A stretch of DNA of 64,000 nt from Uranotaenia lowii. Lineage: Eukaryota > Arthropoda > Insecta > Diptera > Culicidae. The notes under the pieces were generated by a model, which was not told the origin of the DNA, ran no database searches, and saw nothing but the letters and a program-made list of their open reading frames with translations. The DNA lies in assembly GCF_029784155.1 (NCBI RefSeq), contig NC_073692.1, positions 237,788,503 through 237,852,502 on the forward strand, read 5' to 3'. A program made the position numbers and the translations under genes. This document shows, one piece after another, positions 11,834-23,685 of this stretch (position 1 is the stretch's first letter; each line of letters starts with the position of its first letter).

Positions 11834-12079
11834 TGTTGGCACTTGGCACTTTTCCAACTATATATAAGACGCGAGGAGCCAAGTCGACAGAACCCCGGCA
11901 CCTTCCGTGTACCCTGCTATTAGTGCCTTGTAGCTATTGATTTGAACCTATCTGAAATAGTGATTATCGAATAAAAACACAAATAATAAGCGTGATGATT
12001 GGTCGACGGTAAGTAAGTGTGTTAAATTACGCGACGACTCCCCGGCGTCGTGCCACTCTACACACTACACTACTGGTCA
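11834..12079 (+). promoter_or_regulatory. LTR-like segment: TATA box and poly-A signal
   Basis: Begins TGTTGG (a start common in copia-type LTRs), then has TATATATAAG at about 11859 and AATAAA near 11970, the order expected in an LTR (promoter, then polyadenylation). No partner LTR, target duplication or internal coding region was found, so a solo LTR is only a possibility; a host promoter is another. Confidence 0.25.
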
Positions 12080-14144
12080 GTTCGGCCGATATCCGATAGC
12101 TTGTCATACGGACGCCACTTAAATACATAGGTACCTAACAGTCAGCTGCCCAAATGATGGATCGTGGCAAGGTTCTTTCAAATTCAGGCTATATCTATGA
12201 GTTGGTCTTTCGGTCAGTTGGCAAAAAAGTCTAGGAATGTTGATTATACCCCTTGCCATATTTAAGGTGAGCAGCGGTTGTCAAAACATGAAAATAATTA
12301 GCATAGCTCGCTTTTGGGTTATTGGGAGACATTTCCGGAATTCTATGTGCCTATAGGATGAATTGAATACCTTAATATTTGGCGCGATTGAAATCATAAC
12401 ATTCACTGTAAATATTCCAGCTATAACTTAATCACGTTTTTTATTCCTAAGGTCGTGTGACATTTGTTTACCTACTGGATGAAAATCCCGAAAATGTGAT
12501 ATCTGTTGGAATAAAAATATTGTCAATGCTCAAACTAAAATTAAACCTAATTCGGTGAGAAATATACAAATATTTACAGATAATTTGTGAACTTCGATCA
12601 GCGTAATACATTTGGAATTGTGAAACTACCGATTCACTTATAAGCTTCTAACTGCCCCGATTCATGAATGCGGATTTCAACACCATCGGAATTGATGCCA
12701 TCGTCGATTCCAGTGATAAATCCCACACAACACCACGCCTTCACACGCCACAATAATAATGGTGGCAGCGAACCTGCATAAATAATTGATACAATTCACT
12801 TTCAATCGTCCATTAACTTTGGTGCTCCTCACCTCTAGGCTCTGATGGACCAATCAATACTCAAGTGTGCCTCTCTAGAACTACCAACTGGTCCTTTCCC
12901 TCTTCCCGCACGTTGACGGTCGGATGGACCTTCGATCTTCGAACCGGATTGCGGGCCACTAGTTCCGCACACGGATTGCCATATGATCAGAATTCGACTC
13001 GATGTACAAGTACAGTAGTAGCAGGCTCTGACTGGCTGAGGTTGGTCTTACGAATCATGATCGAATTCTTGTTCGCCACCTTCCTTCTCTGAGAAACTCT
13101 GTCGATCAGCAGGAACTTGTCCTCCTATAGGTAAAACACACGGCAGGAATCGTATGGGTCGTTTGGGTGGGTAGATGACTTCCAGCGATAGCCCATCAAC
13201 GGACCATTACTTATTTTTGTACCTTTTTGTCGGCTGTGACAGATATACATTGTTCGGATTGTCGTCTACGGGCTTACACGTTGGCGATATTGAGAAACAG
13301 AAAGGAAGTTGGAATCAATTTTTATTCCAATATCAATAAACTAAACCCGCCAGCCAGACGACAATATTGAGCTCATTGAAGGATTAACTGATTGTCCAAT
13401 TGTGAACAACTGCATTCAAACCGTTCGATGGGCGTAGTCGCATTGTTAACTGAAATTTAGGTATCGCTTTTAGTTTCATAAATATATTGGTACGATTACG
13501 ATTTACATGTTTTCCGGCAGATCAAAACCATTTATCATTTAGTTTGTGCCTCTCGCGCCTTCTATTTTGATGGAACTGAGACAGATTCCATGTTTAACCG
13601 AAAAAAACACTACGGGCTCTGCATAAACTGGACATTCATAAAAGTTTTGATTTGCAAAGTTAATCCTTTTTTATAACCTATTAAAATAAATGATAAAATA
13701 TGCCTCCGGTTTATTTAATTCAGCTGTAGTTTTTAAGATCCAAGAATTAACTATAAAAATTGAAAATTTTATAGTCGATGGGCAAATTAATAGAATTTAT
13801 TAAATATATATTCAAGATAAAGGTTTTAAATTAAGATAAACTTAATCAAAAAACGCAAGTAATTTTATCTGCTGAAATAAAAACAGAAGTATTATATTCT
13901 TTCACTTTTCCACGATCTTCAAAATGAATGATTTTAAATGATATTGCGATTTTATTCTTGCGCTAGAGTTTTCACACAAAAATTTCGTCAATCTCAAATT
14001 TCGCTCCACGATTTCGTACTTTTTCTCTCACCGAATATGAGTACACCTCTTGAATAAGAGAACTAACTAATCACAGCAATCATGTAATTAACAACAAAAA
14101 TAAACAAAAATTCATGAAACTTCACTTCGAGCGAAATTTCAGGG
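12080..14144. other. No supported gene; possible decayed exon near 12.85-13.13 kb
   Basis: The stretch at 12850-13130 is richer in GC than its surroundings and on the minus strand holds about 45 open codons after a CCTATAG acceptor-like site, but I recognise no protein and the frame then breaks. The rest is AT-rich with no structure I can name. Confidence 0.35.
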
Positions 14145-14146
14145 TA

Positions 14147-15096
14147 GAGAATGGTGGGGTAAAAGTACGACCTTAGTGCTATCCTGTTTTTAGAAAATTT
14201 TGCAGTTGTTTTCCTAAAAACTAAGAACAGCATTGGATTCCTTAGACTTTTATCTCTCTTCTAAAAAATTACGAAGATAATCGATCAACGCATTTGATAG
14301 CAGTAGTGAAAATGCCAAACTGTTATCGAAACGTACTCTTACCCCACCTCTGGGGCAAAAGTTCGAATGATGTGGGGTAAAAGTACGACCATTCAGAATT
14401 CCACATGTCATGAAGTCAAGAGGAAAATTATTCAATATCAATCTTTGGTTATTTCTGTTCTGTTCTGATACAAATCCTCTACATGGGCGAACAACCTGCG
14501 CGTATTTGGAGTTCTTCACTAATTGTACAAATTCAACAAGTTTTCGAAATCCAATTCTCATCGTATTTGAGCAATTTTTCGCGCGAGCAAGTCTTCGTAG
14601 AAACAAAAATATGCGCTGATGTTCCCAGTGAATTTTAGAACGAAATTCAAACTTTCCGTACAGATTTATTTCAGTAGACCCTGTATATCATTCGTACTTT
14701 TGCCCCATTTGCAGTTCGTACTTTTGCCCCTTCAAGATTTCTTGTGATTCACAGTTTATTGTGCAAAACAGAGACACATTAATTAAATCCTTTCTTCGGC
14801 ATTTGCTAGTGGTTGAAAATAACTAAACAGACACATTAAGATTTTCATTGAAAGTCAGAATTTTAATTGCTCAAACATGTTTCCCGTTATTTTAAATATT
14901 ACATCATTTGGGCAAAAAAGCTGCTTCACCTCATTTTTCGGAGTATTTTTAATTTTTCCAAATAAAAATTATGTCAGGATTAAGGCGGTCCAAATCACTA
15001 TCAATCCACTCCAGAGTTTTGAATTTTTCTGATCTCGGTTTGTGATAATCTCAAAACGTACTTTTACCCGACTCGTACTTTTACCCCACCTTACTC
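14147..15096. mobile_element. MITE with GGTGGGGTAAAAGTACGA ends
   Basis: The inverted ends read GAG(T/A)A(A/T)GGTGGGG then TAAAAGTACGA, and the motif GGGGTAAAAGTACGA or its complement recurs inside (near 14370, 14700, 14725 and 15065). TA lies outside each end (14145-14146 and 15097-15098), consistent with a Tc1/mariner-type insertion. ORFs in it are incidental. Confidence 0.6.
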
Positions 15097-15098
15097 TA

Positions 15099-17137
15099 AT
15101 TCAATTATTCAAATTAATCGATTATGATATTTTTATTGAAAAATTTTTTTTTCTAGGTAGAACCGTTTAAATTTACCTCGAAGAAGTTGTATGTAAAAAT
15201 GAATTTGTGCCAAAAGTCCTTCAAGTACTGAATATCGTGCAACTGTGAAATTCGAGACAAGGACGACTCAAGAGTGTTCTAGATCTAATTATGGTTATGA
15301 CCGTGTTTGAGTCAGCAACAAGCCATGTAGTTATTGAAAATAAAGAAATTGAAGAACTGGAGGAATAATCTTATTTAATTTCTAAACCAAAATGTTTGAC
15401 AATATTTCACAAATCCCATCATAATTCTTATCGCGGCGGGTCAAAAAATGGCTAAAAATGGACACGGGTTTAGCCTAAAAACGGACGGCAGAAAACGTAT
15501 CATCGTCTGATAAAAGTTTTCGCCAAGGTCTTGAATTGGCCCAAAATATTTCTGTTTCTTGATTCGGTTTTAGATCATTTCTTCCAGTCATCTATATATT
15601 ATTCCACCGAAATATTTTGCAGTCTAGTATTATAGATGCGGCTAAAAATCTCGGATGCAATTTTGTGAAGGAATGTCATTGCAAAGTTGTCAGCTGATAA
15701 ATATGCGGAAACAATTTTTTCAAGAACGTACAAAGGTGAGAAAACGATTTATGTAAATTTTTAACAATTGAAATTAGTTGCAAGCGAATCTAGTTATTCA
15801 ACAAAATCTCAATATTTTTTAAGAAATTTATCTCAAAATCAATCATAGTTATTTTTTAAAGCTTGAATCAAGACGTCTTCACACGTATGAAAAACTCTAC
15901 GAGGTTTTATTAAAATTCGCATGGTTAGCTCTTCCATATCACAGATTTTTGATTGAATCCACAATTTTTCTTAATCAACATCGATCTAACGAATTGGCGT
16001 TGTTGTGAAGTTGAATCGGCTGTACAGGATTTCTCAACTGCCCATCGCTATAATTATACAACAGCTGGTAGATTTGGCTTTTTTTTCATACCGTCGACCG
16101 GGAAACATACAACACTTTTCAACTTCAATGGCTTCTAAAAACTGAATGTCCACAGATAATCAAACTGCTTGTACATCCAAAGTTTTAAGGTTGATGGACA
16201 TCAAATTGACGTAGTGAGATCGCAGCAAGCCGTGCTCGAGAACGGTCGTGTTTTTTTCCAACGTCGCGTTTTCTCGTTTGTATTTTCGCGAATATCAATT
16301 TTGGTGAATTTTAGGTGTTTTGGAAATTTCTGTTTAGAAAGATACATATTACAAGTGATTGAAATGCATTCAAACAATTGAAGTAGATGCTTTTCAATTC
16401 TAAATTTGGTGTTCTGTTGTGCTTGACGAATCGTGCGTGAAGAAAATCAATCGTTGGTTACAGAAAAAGGAATTCTATTTTCGGTCGTCGTGATTTTCAT
16501 ACTTGAAATCAAATGAGTTAAGTTTCGGTTGGAGGGATATTGATGATCTTGTGATTGTGCATCAATCGATGAGTGTATTTTCGTTAAAATTTTTGTTCTC
16601 GTAAAATGCTAATGTAGATTTCTCCGAATAGAAGAACGGAAAAAACGAACATTTACTTTCGGCTCGTATTTGCTTTTTTAAGTACTTGACAAAGCCTAAG
16701 GTAAACGCGAACAATCAATTGGCGGTTGATGTTAGGCGGTTGAAACTAAGGGAACAGTGATGTTGAGAACATGTGAATGCAACCAATTTGAAGATGACCG
16801 GAACCAGGAAAAATAGGGAGGTAGCACCAGCGGGAACCTTTGGAGTTTGGTGAGATCGTTTCTTTTTAAAATTACTCATTTAACCCTAATTCGTCCCAGA
16901 TTTTTCCCAATTACCAATCAGTCAATAGTGTTAAATTTTAGCAAAATATCATATGAAGCGTTTGGCAGGGAACTCCACGCTTCATTCCTCCCTTGTTCCT
17001 GTATCTTTCGCGGTTTTCATCACATGGTTGGCCTGGCCGTAGTAGAATCTGCAATGCATGGTAAGATGTAACAGATACGCTGAAAAGAAAAATGAAAGAC
17101 GCAAGTCTTGCATGTTTTGGCCATGTTGATGTAAGAA

Positions 17138-17138
<1 letters not shown>
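15099..17138. other. No supported gene
   Basis: Several frames of 60-75 codons exist but none shows a recognisable domain, a fitting acceptor or donor pair, or conserved-looking composition. I see no repeat with clear borders here. Confidence 0.45.
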
Positions 17139-17168
<30 letters not shown>

Positions 17169-17217
17169 AAGAAGAAGAAGAAGAAGAAGAAGAAGAAGAA
17201 GAAGAAGAAGAAGAAGA
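17139..17217. repeat. (GAA)n microsatellite
   Basis: About 26 uninterrupted GAA units. It creates artefactual frames of poly-arginine on the plus strand and poly-leucine on the minus strand; these are not genes. Confidence 0.95.
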
Positions 17218-18935
17218 TGGGACATCAAATTGACGAAGTCAGAAAGAATATTGGTTTCACCAGTTATTTTTAATTCTGTCAAAACATGCGATTTACACCC
17301 TACTAAGAAAAAGGGGTTATTTGCAACAAATTTAGTTTTTAATGAAAAATCAAACGAAAACGTTTGAAATTTTTTAGTTTTGAAATATTTGTTATGTCGT
17401 AACGCATAAAGCACCAATTGAAGTAATTTTTGGTTTTGTTCGAATTAACTTTTACATTTATCTGTCGAAAGTGTTAGACTATCTCACGATGTGAGAAACT
17501 AAGTCGTCGTACATATGCTGGATCTAACCCTGCTTTTCCATGATGCCCCGTTTGACGGTAGTCTTCTTGATAGTCTTATGACACTGATATGCTTGACTTT
17601 AGTTTGTGATATGACATCGAAAACGTGCAGATAGCCTGAGTCGCAAATGGTATCTAATATTACTTCATTCGAGCTCGAAAATTATTTTTGGGCAACTTTA
17701 GATGAAATCATAAGCCGTTAAAAATAAATTAATTCACGTTATCAATTTGAATGTTTGCTTTTGTTAATTAAGTGATCAAATTTTTTGACAAGTGGATTGG
17801 TATCAAAGACTTGAAATAAAGATTTTTTTACATGTTGATATAGGGATGAGAAAATTTAATCAGATTAAAACTGCAAATCATTTTTTCGAAAAAAAATATT
17901 CACGAGCTCGTTGTACACTCAATTTTATATGTTTTGTTAAATTTATTATATTACACAATTATCTGAATTTTCTGTTCGAGATTGTCCTAAGCGCAGGGTT
18001 GTGGCTATCCGAATACGGAGCACTTTTAAACGGTTGCTAAAAGTTGTATTCAGCACTGTTAATGAGGCGTCAATATGTTCGACCGCCTCGACACAAGAGT
18101 GATGAATACCATCCTTAAAAAAGTTTCTGAGAGCTCCGCCATCTCATTCTAACTATTTGATATTGACATTATTATAAACATCAAACTATATAAACAATGG
18201 GGTTTCGCAAATCCTCGGGATAAAGAAGTTGTACTAAATTAAACAGTGCTGTGAATTGTTTTATTAAATCAACCTCGACCTAGGGGAAGTGTTTTTGAAA
18301 TCCTCAAAAATGATGAACCATGTGAAAAATCGCTAATTAAATTTCTGAAAGAATGTAATCTTTATGAAGATCTGTAAACTGCAATTTACATGACACGAAT
18401 GCCACGAAGATGGTAAAGTGTCACTAATAAAACTTAAAAAAAAAAAAACCTCGACCGGAGATATTTTTCGCGGTCGCGTTCTGCTAATCTGTGGACAACA
18501 TAGACATTTGAAATTGTCAAGAAAAGTGTTTTTTTTTACACGTTTGTCGCCACGCTCATTTTGGTAGTTTTACTAGACGGGCCCAAACAAATTTTCAGAG
18601 AGAGAAAGCAAAGAGGGAGAACTCCCATATTTGAAACGTGTGGCGAAGCTGAGCGGTAAACTCAAGTAAGAGAGCGTCACACGCTTTTTGATGTGACGGG
18701 GCCTCCCAGGAAATACACCCGTCACCCGAATATGGGTGCCGTGACAACGAACGTGTTAAACTGGCTCGAATAAAAAGATGCATTTGTCTATAAGCAACTT
18801 GCAAATGCAACTTTTGCAATTGTCTAAGCCAAGAGGAAGAGGCAGATTTTGTGAATTGTGAAGAATTGATAATTGGTGTGAATCAAAGATTCAATTCAAG
18901 TTATTTTGATTTGGTGATGAAGAGGGAAGAAGTGC
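17218..18935. other. No supported gene
   Basis: AT-rich DNA. Frames at 17792-18040 and 18595-18819 lack domains or splice context. A short segment at about 18177 (CATCAAACTATATAAACAATGG) recurs with few changes at about 22390, so a dispersed repeat is present but not delimited. Confidence 0.4.
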
Positions 18936-18943
18936 ATGTATAC

Positions 18944-20135
18944 TAGACTAGTTCACTTATCGACTTTTTTCGCAGATCAAAACCGGACTCATATGGGTTG
19001 TTCCTCAGGCATTTTCAAGTATTTCTGCCAAATTTGAGATCTATTGAACTAATTTCTGTTCTGCGCAATGAGTTTTTGTGAAAAAAGTCCATTTTTCTTG
19101 AAAATTTTCTTATGAGAGTTTTAGAAAGCCCCTGTTGATATTAAATGATAATTTTAGAATGCATGGTGGTTGATATTATAAGCTGTTTCATGGATCTGTT
19201 TTAGATAATCGTTCAAAACAAACCGAAAAAATTTAAAAAATCATAAACTACCAACTTGTACAGAAATTTTACTTACAAATTGAAGGTTTAAAATCTACAG
19301 TAAATCCGAAAAAAATATTTTTCACAAAATCTTTTTTTTTTAATGTAGCCCTGTTTATTATCAATCATTTGATGTATAAAGTTTAATTATCGCAAGAATA
19401 GGAGCAAAGTTATTCAAATATTAATGCATCAGTTTTTAAATCAAAATTATATTCCTATTCAAGTTTTAGCTTCATGCAACCTTAAAAACGTGGCATCAAG
19501 AGACCTTGCATACAACTTTATCAAAGCGCGCGCTTTTTTTTACTCCTGGCCTACTCTTGGGGTACTAGATTGAATAAAATATTTTTGCTTGTGCACAAGT
19601 TGATGAGGAGAAAACTTGATTGAAAAATATTTTATCAATTCAAATTTTTTGGAAACATCTGTAAATAACTTGACCGCTATATATCCAATTTGTATGTTTA
19701 TTGCATCAAAAGAAAGGTAATAAAAAGAGCTAGCTTTACAAGAAAAGCTTTTGCTAAAAATATTTTTTTCGGATTTACTGTAGATTTTAAACCTTCTACT
19801 TGTAAGTAAAATTTCTGCACAAGTTGGTAGTTTATGATTTTTTTTAATTTTTTCGGTTTGTTTTGAACGATTATCTAAAACAGATCCACAAAACAGCTTA
19901 TAATATCAACCACCATGCATTCTAAAATTATCATTTAATATCAACAGGGGCTTTCTAGAACTCTCATAAGAAAATTTTCAAGAAAAATTGACTTTTTTCA
20001 CAAAAACTCATTGCGCAGAACAGAAATTAGTTCAATAGATCTCAAATTTGGCAGAAATACTTGAAAATGCCTGAGGAACAACCCATATGAGTCCGGTTTT
20101 GATCTGCGAAAAAAGTCGATAAGTGAACTAGTCTA
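18944..20135. mobile_element. Foldback DNA element, 380-bp inverted arms, 8-bp TSD ATGTATAC
   Basis: Ends TAGACTAGTTCACTTATCG and its complement start two arms (about 18944-19322 and 19754-20135) that match over almost their whole length with few differences. ATGTATAC is directly repeated outside (18936-18943 and 20136-20143). The 430-bp centre is AT-rich and non-coding. An 8-bp duplication fits hAT, P or Merlin-type transposases; the TAG- end fits hAT best, but I do not consider the superfamily settled. Confidence 0.8.
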
Positions 20136-20226
20136 ATGTATACAATGTGTTTCATTAACTTTATAAGTTTGTGTTTTGGTCAGCACGTCCAGCAAAGATA
20201 GAGCAATACAAGGGACGACAGCGTCG

Positions 20227-21327
20227 CACAGTGCGGTGATCCCATAGAGCCGATGGACAAAAGTCGTAAACAGTTTTAATTCTATAAAATATTTGTTTAA
20301 ATGTTCAATAATTGAAAATACGTTAGAAAAACTGTGTTTTGAAGGTTTTGTCTCAATTTTGATTTTTTAAGCCTTAAAATCCATGACTCAAAAACCCATA
20401 TTTTGAAGATTTTCAATCTTTCTTATAAAAGATCCATTGGATATTTGCTTTCATGAACGATGAAGTTTGGTACTGATATTGTTACACATAGAAAATAACT
20501 GAATACAACAATTTCCTTTTCAAGCGAATATGGTATTCACGGGAACTTGGCCGATGAATACTTAATCTTAGGTCAAAATATTTCAAAATTCAAACCACAA
20601 AGCATCTTATAATTTTTCAATGAGATTTCAAAGCCACAACCATATCAAAAATCCATTTATATTCAAAATATATTTTAAAATATAATACTGATAAGTTCAA
20701 GAGGAAAAATTCACTTGATTTCGGTTTTCGTTTTACCACAGCGGTTCTTTTTCGAAAAAAAATTATTCCTGAGGCGTAAAAATGACCCTCCGTAAACTAC
20801 TCATATCTCTGTTAGCGCAAAAAAAACGCAATTCAGCAGGCATAATGGGTGTTCAGGATGATATTCCCTAGCATTTGAGTGTAAAATGGTAGTGACGTCT
20901 TGTGACGCGAATTTGTTCTGTCTAGCTTAAGTTGAGCAATTTTTGTTGATGAAATTAACAAAAATAATGGTAGATTCAGAGGTAGCTGTAAAGACCAAAA
21001 ACGATTTTTTCTCACTCAAAAAACACAATACGACATGCGTTGAGTTTAAATCTTCAACTTGTAGAACGAAGAATTTGAATTTGCTGCGAAACTTGTCAAC
21101 GGTAAACAAAAGTTTCAAAAAAAGTGTATGTTTCCGAAAAAAAAAATTGTTTCTTGCCTTCTTGATGCATCGACTTTGAACCAATGCTGCGCGTGTAGGA
21201 AGCAAAATTATGTCAAAAGCATGTCCGTTCATGAAACTCCAACCTCTTTCCAATCGTTTGGTAAAGTTGAATTTAATGTTTGATAAACTAAAATTTTTGA
21301 CTTTTGTCCACTGGTCACCGCACTGTG
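20227..21327. mobile_element. Transib-like non-autonomous element with RSS-like ends
   Basis: The ends are CACAGTGCGGTGA and its complement, flanked by a GC-rich 5-bp duplication CGTCG (20222-20226 and 21328-21332). Transib transposons make 5-bp GC-rich duplications and start with CAC(A/T)(A/G)TG, the heptamer from which V(D)J recombination signals descend. At the left end heptamer CACAGTG (20227-20233), a 23-nt spacer and the A-rich nonamer ACAAAAGTC (20257-20265) follow each other; at the right end the same heptamer (21321-21327) and nonamer (21299-21307) are 13 nt apart. The inside is AT-rich without RAG1-like coding sequence, so the element would need a transposase from elsewhere. Confidence 0.65.
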
Positions 21328-21676
21328 CGTCGGTGACAGTTTTTACGCAGATTGCTTTGATTTCTTCAAGAGGACAGCAAAATGCTGAGGAAGAAATTTC
21401 GTTCAACAAAGGTATCAGCTAATTAGAACTTACTTATGTATTCATATGTAGGGGAAATAAGGGCTTGTTGGCCACACGAGGCAAAATGTGCACTGTCAGT
21501 TTTAGAGAAATTTTGCTACTTACCATGTTTTTCAAGCCATCACCCCATTCTATTCTAGCCATCTATCAAATAAGTCTCAAGATTTTACTTAACTTCTTTT
21601 TTAAACCACGCGCTAGCTCAAGATGCCTGTCTTTCCCTTATTCCTCCTACATGTACTTATGTTTTGGACCTCATTA

Positions 21677-22058
21677 GGCCGGAACAAATTTCAAATCCTT
21701 CTTTTGTCACTCGGAGTGTGAACATCGCGAGGGGGGGCGGGGGGACAATAAAAAATAAATTATAATTAAATTCATAAAAAGCTTGTATGCAACAAAGTTG
21801 CAAACAATATCATTGCACGAAACCTAAAAAACAAGTAATTTTTTATCGAAAAATTCAATAAAATCAAGAATACAAAAGGCGAAATAACTTCCATCTTCCA
21901 AAATTTGTTTTTTTCGTCTTGTAATCTTTTGGATTCTTAATTTTTTTTCGAAATTTGCATTAAATACTTCAAACTTTATTTATTTCCCCCTTCGCGTTTT
22001 GGGAAATTTCGAAGGGGGGGGGGTGTGACAAAAGAAGAAATTGATATTTGTTCCAGCC
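21677..22058. mobile_element. Harbinger-like MITE, copy A
   Basis: Inverted ends GGCCGGAACAAATTT / ATTTGTTCCAGCC plus a second block TTCTTTTGTCAC / GTGACAAAAGAAG, flanked by TTA on both sides (21674-21676 and 22059-22061). A 3-bp TWA duplication is typical of PIF/Harbinger. Related copies lie at 25014 and 25333. Confidence 0.7.
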
Positions 22059-22084
22059 TTATATAAATAAGTAAAATAGCTTGA

Positions 22085-22392
22085 CTCTATCAAGGGGTGT
22101 TAGAGGGGGTTGGACAGGACATCAGACGATCGGAAGACTGATATACAATGGATTGTGGAGTTAAGCCAGCCGGAGTATCTCGGCAAATGGGGAATCATGA
22201 GGCGGATATTTCGGTACCCTTTCAGGATTCTCTATTTGTTTCGAACAGTTGGAAGGGAGTAAGATGAGCCAAACATGTCCCAAGCCAGTGGTAACCGACT
22301 CGGGTCGAAAGACCTATCAGGTGGGTTCTCATACATACATACATACATACATACATACATACATACATACATACATACATACATACATACAT
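22085..22392 (+). repeat. Possible retroposon 3' end with (TACA)n tail
   Basis: The (CATA)n microsatellite at 22331-22392 directly follows a GC-richer non-coding segment, a layout seen at 3' ends of some LINEs and SINEs that end in short tandem units instead of poly-A. No coding part is present, so the family is unknown; a plain microsatellite is the alternative. Confidence 0.35.
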
Positions 22393-22460
22393 CAAACTAG
22401 ATAAACAATGGCTACTTGATTCTGTTGTGGTATGAGCCTACTTGGTTGAATGATTCAACT

Positions 22461-22700
22461 GAATCAAAGCAATCGAAAGATTCCTTTTAATTCAACCACG
22501 GTAAATGAAAAGTTCATATACCAGTATTTCGATAGCAACTTACTACCTTCTTCAGTGAACGTTTTCGATTGATAGATAGATAGATAGATCAATCGAAAAC
22601 GTTCACTGAAGAAGGTAGTAAGTTGCTATCGAAATACTGGTATATGAACTTTTCATTTACCGTGGTTGAATTAAAAGGAATCTTTCGATTGCTTTGATTC
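22461..22700. repeat. Perfect 113-bp inverted repeat with 14-nt GATA loop
   Basis: Bases 22461-22573 are the exact complement of 22588-22700; the loop is AGATAGATAGATAG. A transcript would fold into a 113-bp hairpin without mismatch. No target duplication of the arms is seen, although GGCTACTTGAT occurs on both sides (about 22406 and 22701). Perfect arms mean a very recent inverted duplication, a hairpin under selection, or an assembly/template-switch artefact. Confidence 0.9.
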
Positions 22701-23024
22701 GGCTACTTGATGTAATATTGCATATTAGATATAAGGTTGTGATATTATAATACGTAACCTGTTCAAGTCGTACAGAGTTTCGATTTGATATTAAATCAGA
22801 AATCTTTGAAAACATTTACATTGATTGACTCACATCTTCAAAAATAACATCCGGCATGGTTTCTTTTTTTTTGCTGTGTAGACCTGAATCGAAAATTGTT
22901 CAGCCAACTTTGATAACCAAGACGTAAAGAAATGTAGAAGAATTAAAGATACTAGGTATAGGCTCGTTAAGAAGAATAAGGAGGTGTTTTAATTTTTTCT
23001 GGAAAAGATAAAACTATTTTTTTT

Positions 23025-23685
23025 TTTCTATTTTTAAACTGTGACCCAAAGATGGGTCTTGACTCAAACATTCAGTCAGCGAAACTTTTTTTGTAGAGAA
23101 ATGAATCCAACTTAGATGAAATTTCAGGGACTAGATAAGAGAAAATTGATGTTGAAAAACATGCGAAAAAAATTCGCCTTGTCTCCCGGTGAGACTTGAA
23201 CCCACATCTTGCGCCTCTCCGGGGCCCATGTATTAACATTCTACTACAGGAGACCAACCTGGCGTATGAATATTATACTGGTTGAGTGTCGATGTCTATC
23301 GGAATGAAGTGAATAGTTCTCCCATGTGATCATAATCATTTTCCTGGTCTATTTCTATTCCCATCTTTTCATCTTACGGTAGTTGGACTCAAATTTGGAT
23401 ATTTTAGGCACGGCAAGATTTGCATTGCCTTCTCATATACTGCACGGGTTGTCAGTTATGATGAGAAATGATGCGTTTGCCGTATTTGGATATCCAACCA
23501 AATTCGGTGTTTGGCACCGCCTTATTTTCTATTTTTAAACTGTGACCCAAAGATGGGTCTTGACTCAAACATTCAGTCAGCGAAACTTTTTTTGTAGAGA
23601 AATGAATCCAACTTAGATGAAATTTCAGGGACTAGATAAGGGAAAATTGATGTTGAAAAACATGCGAAAAAAATTCGCCTTGTCT
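23025..23685. repeat. Direct repeat of about 160 bp, 501 bp apart
   Basis: 23025-23184 and 23526-23685 are the same sequence with one visible change (AAGAG versus AAGGG). Together with the inverted copy to the right they show that a 501-bp unit was partly repeated in tandem before, or during, the inversion. Confidence 0.85.

Noticed and set aside
11834..12079. Complete LTR retrotransposon beginning at 11834
   Set aside because: No second LTR, no target duplication and no gag or pol sequence in the following 2 kb; kept only as an LTR-like signal region.
12850..13130. Host exon on the minus strand
   Set aside because: Open for about 45 codons after an acceptor-like site but without donor, similarity or continuation; noted in the gap entry only.
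16938..17417. Frames with long poly-arginine or poly-leucine runs
   Set aside because: They are readings of the (GAA)n microsatellite at 17139-17217 on the two strands; flanking codons have no domain.
22331..22392. CRISPR-like short tandem repeat
   Set aside because: It is a plain 4-bp microsatellite; no spacer-repeat alternation occurs anywhere in the window.
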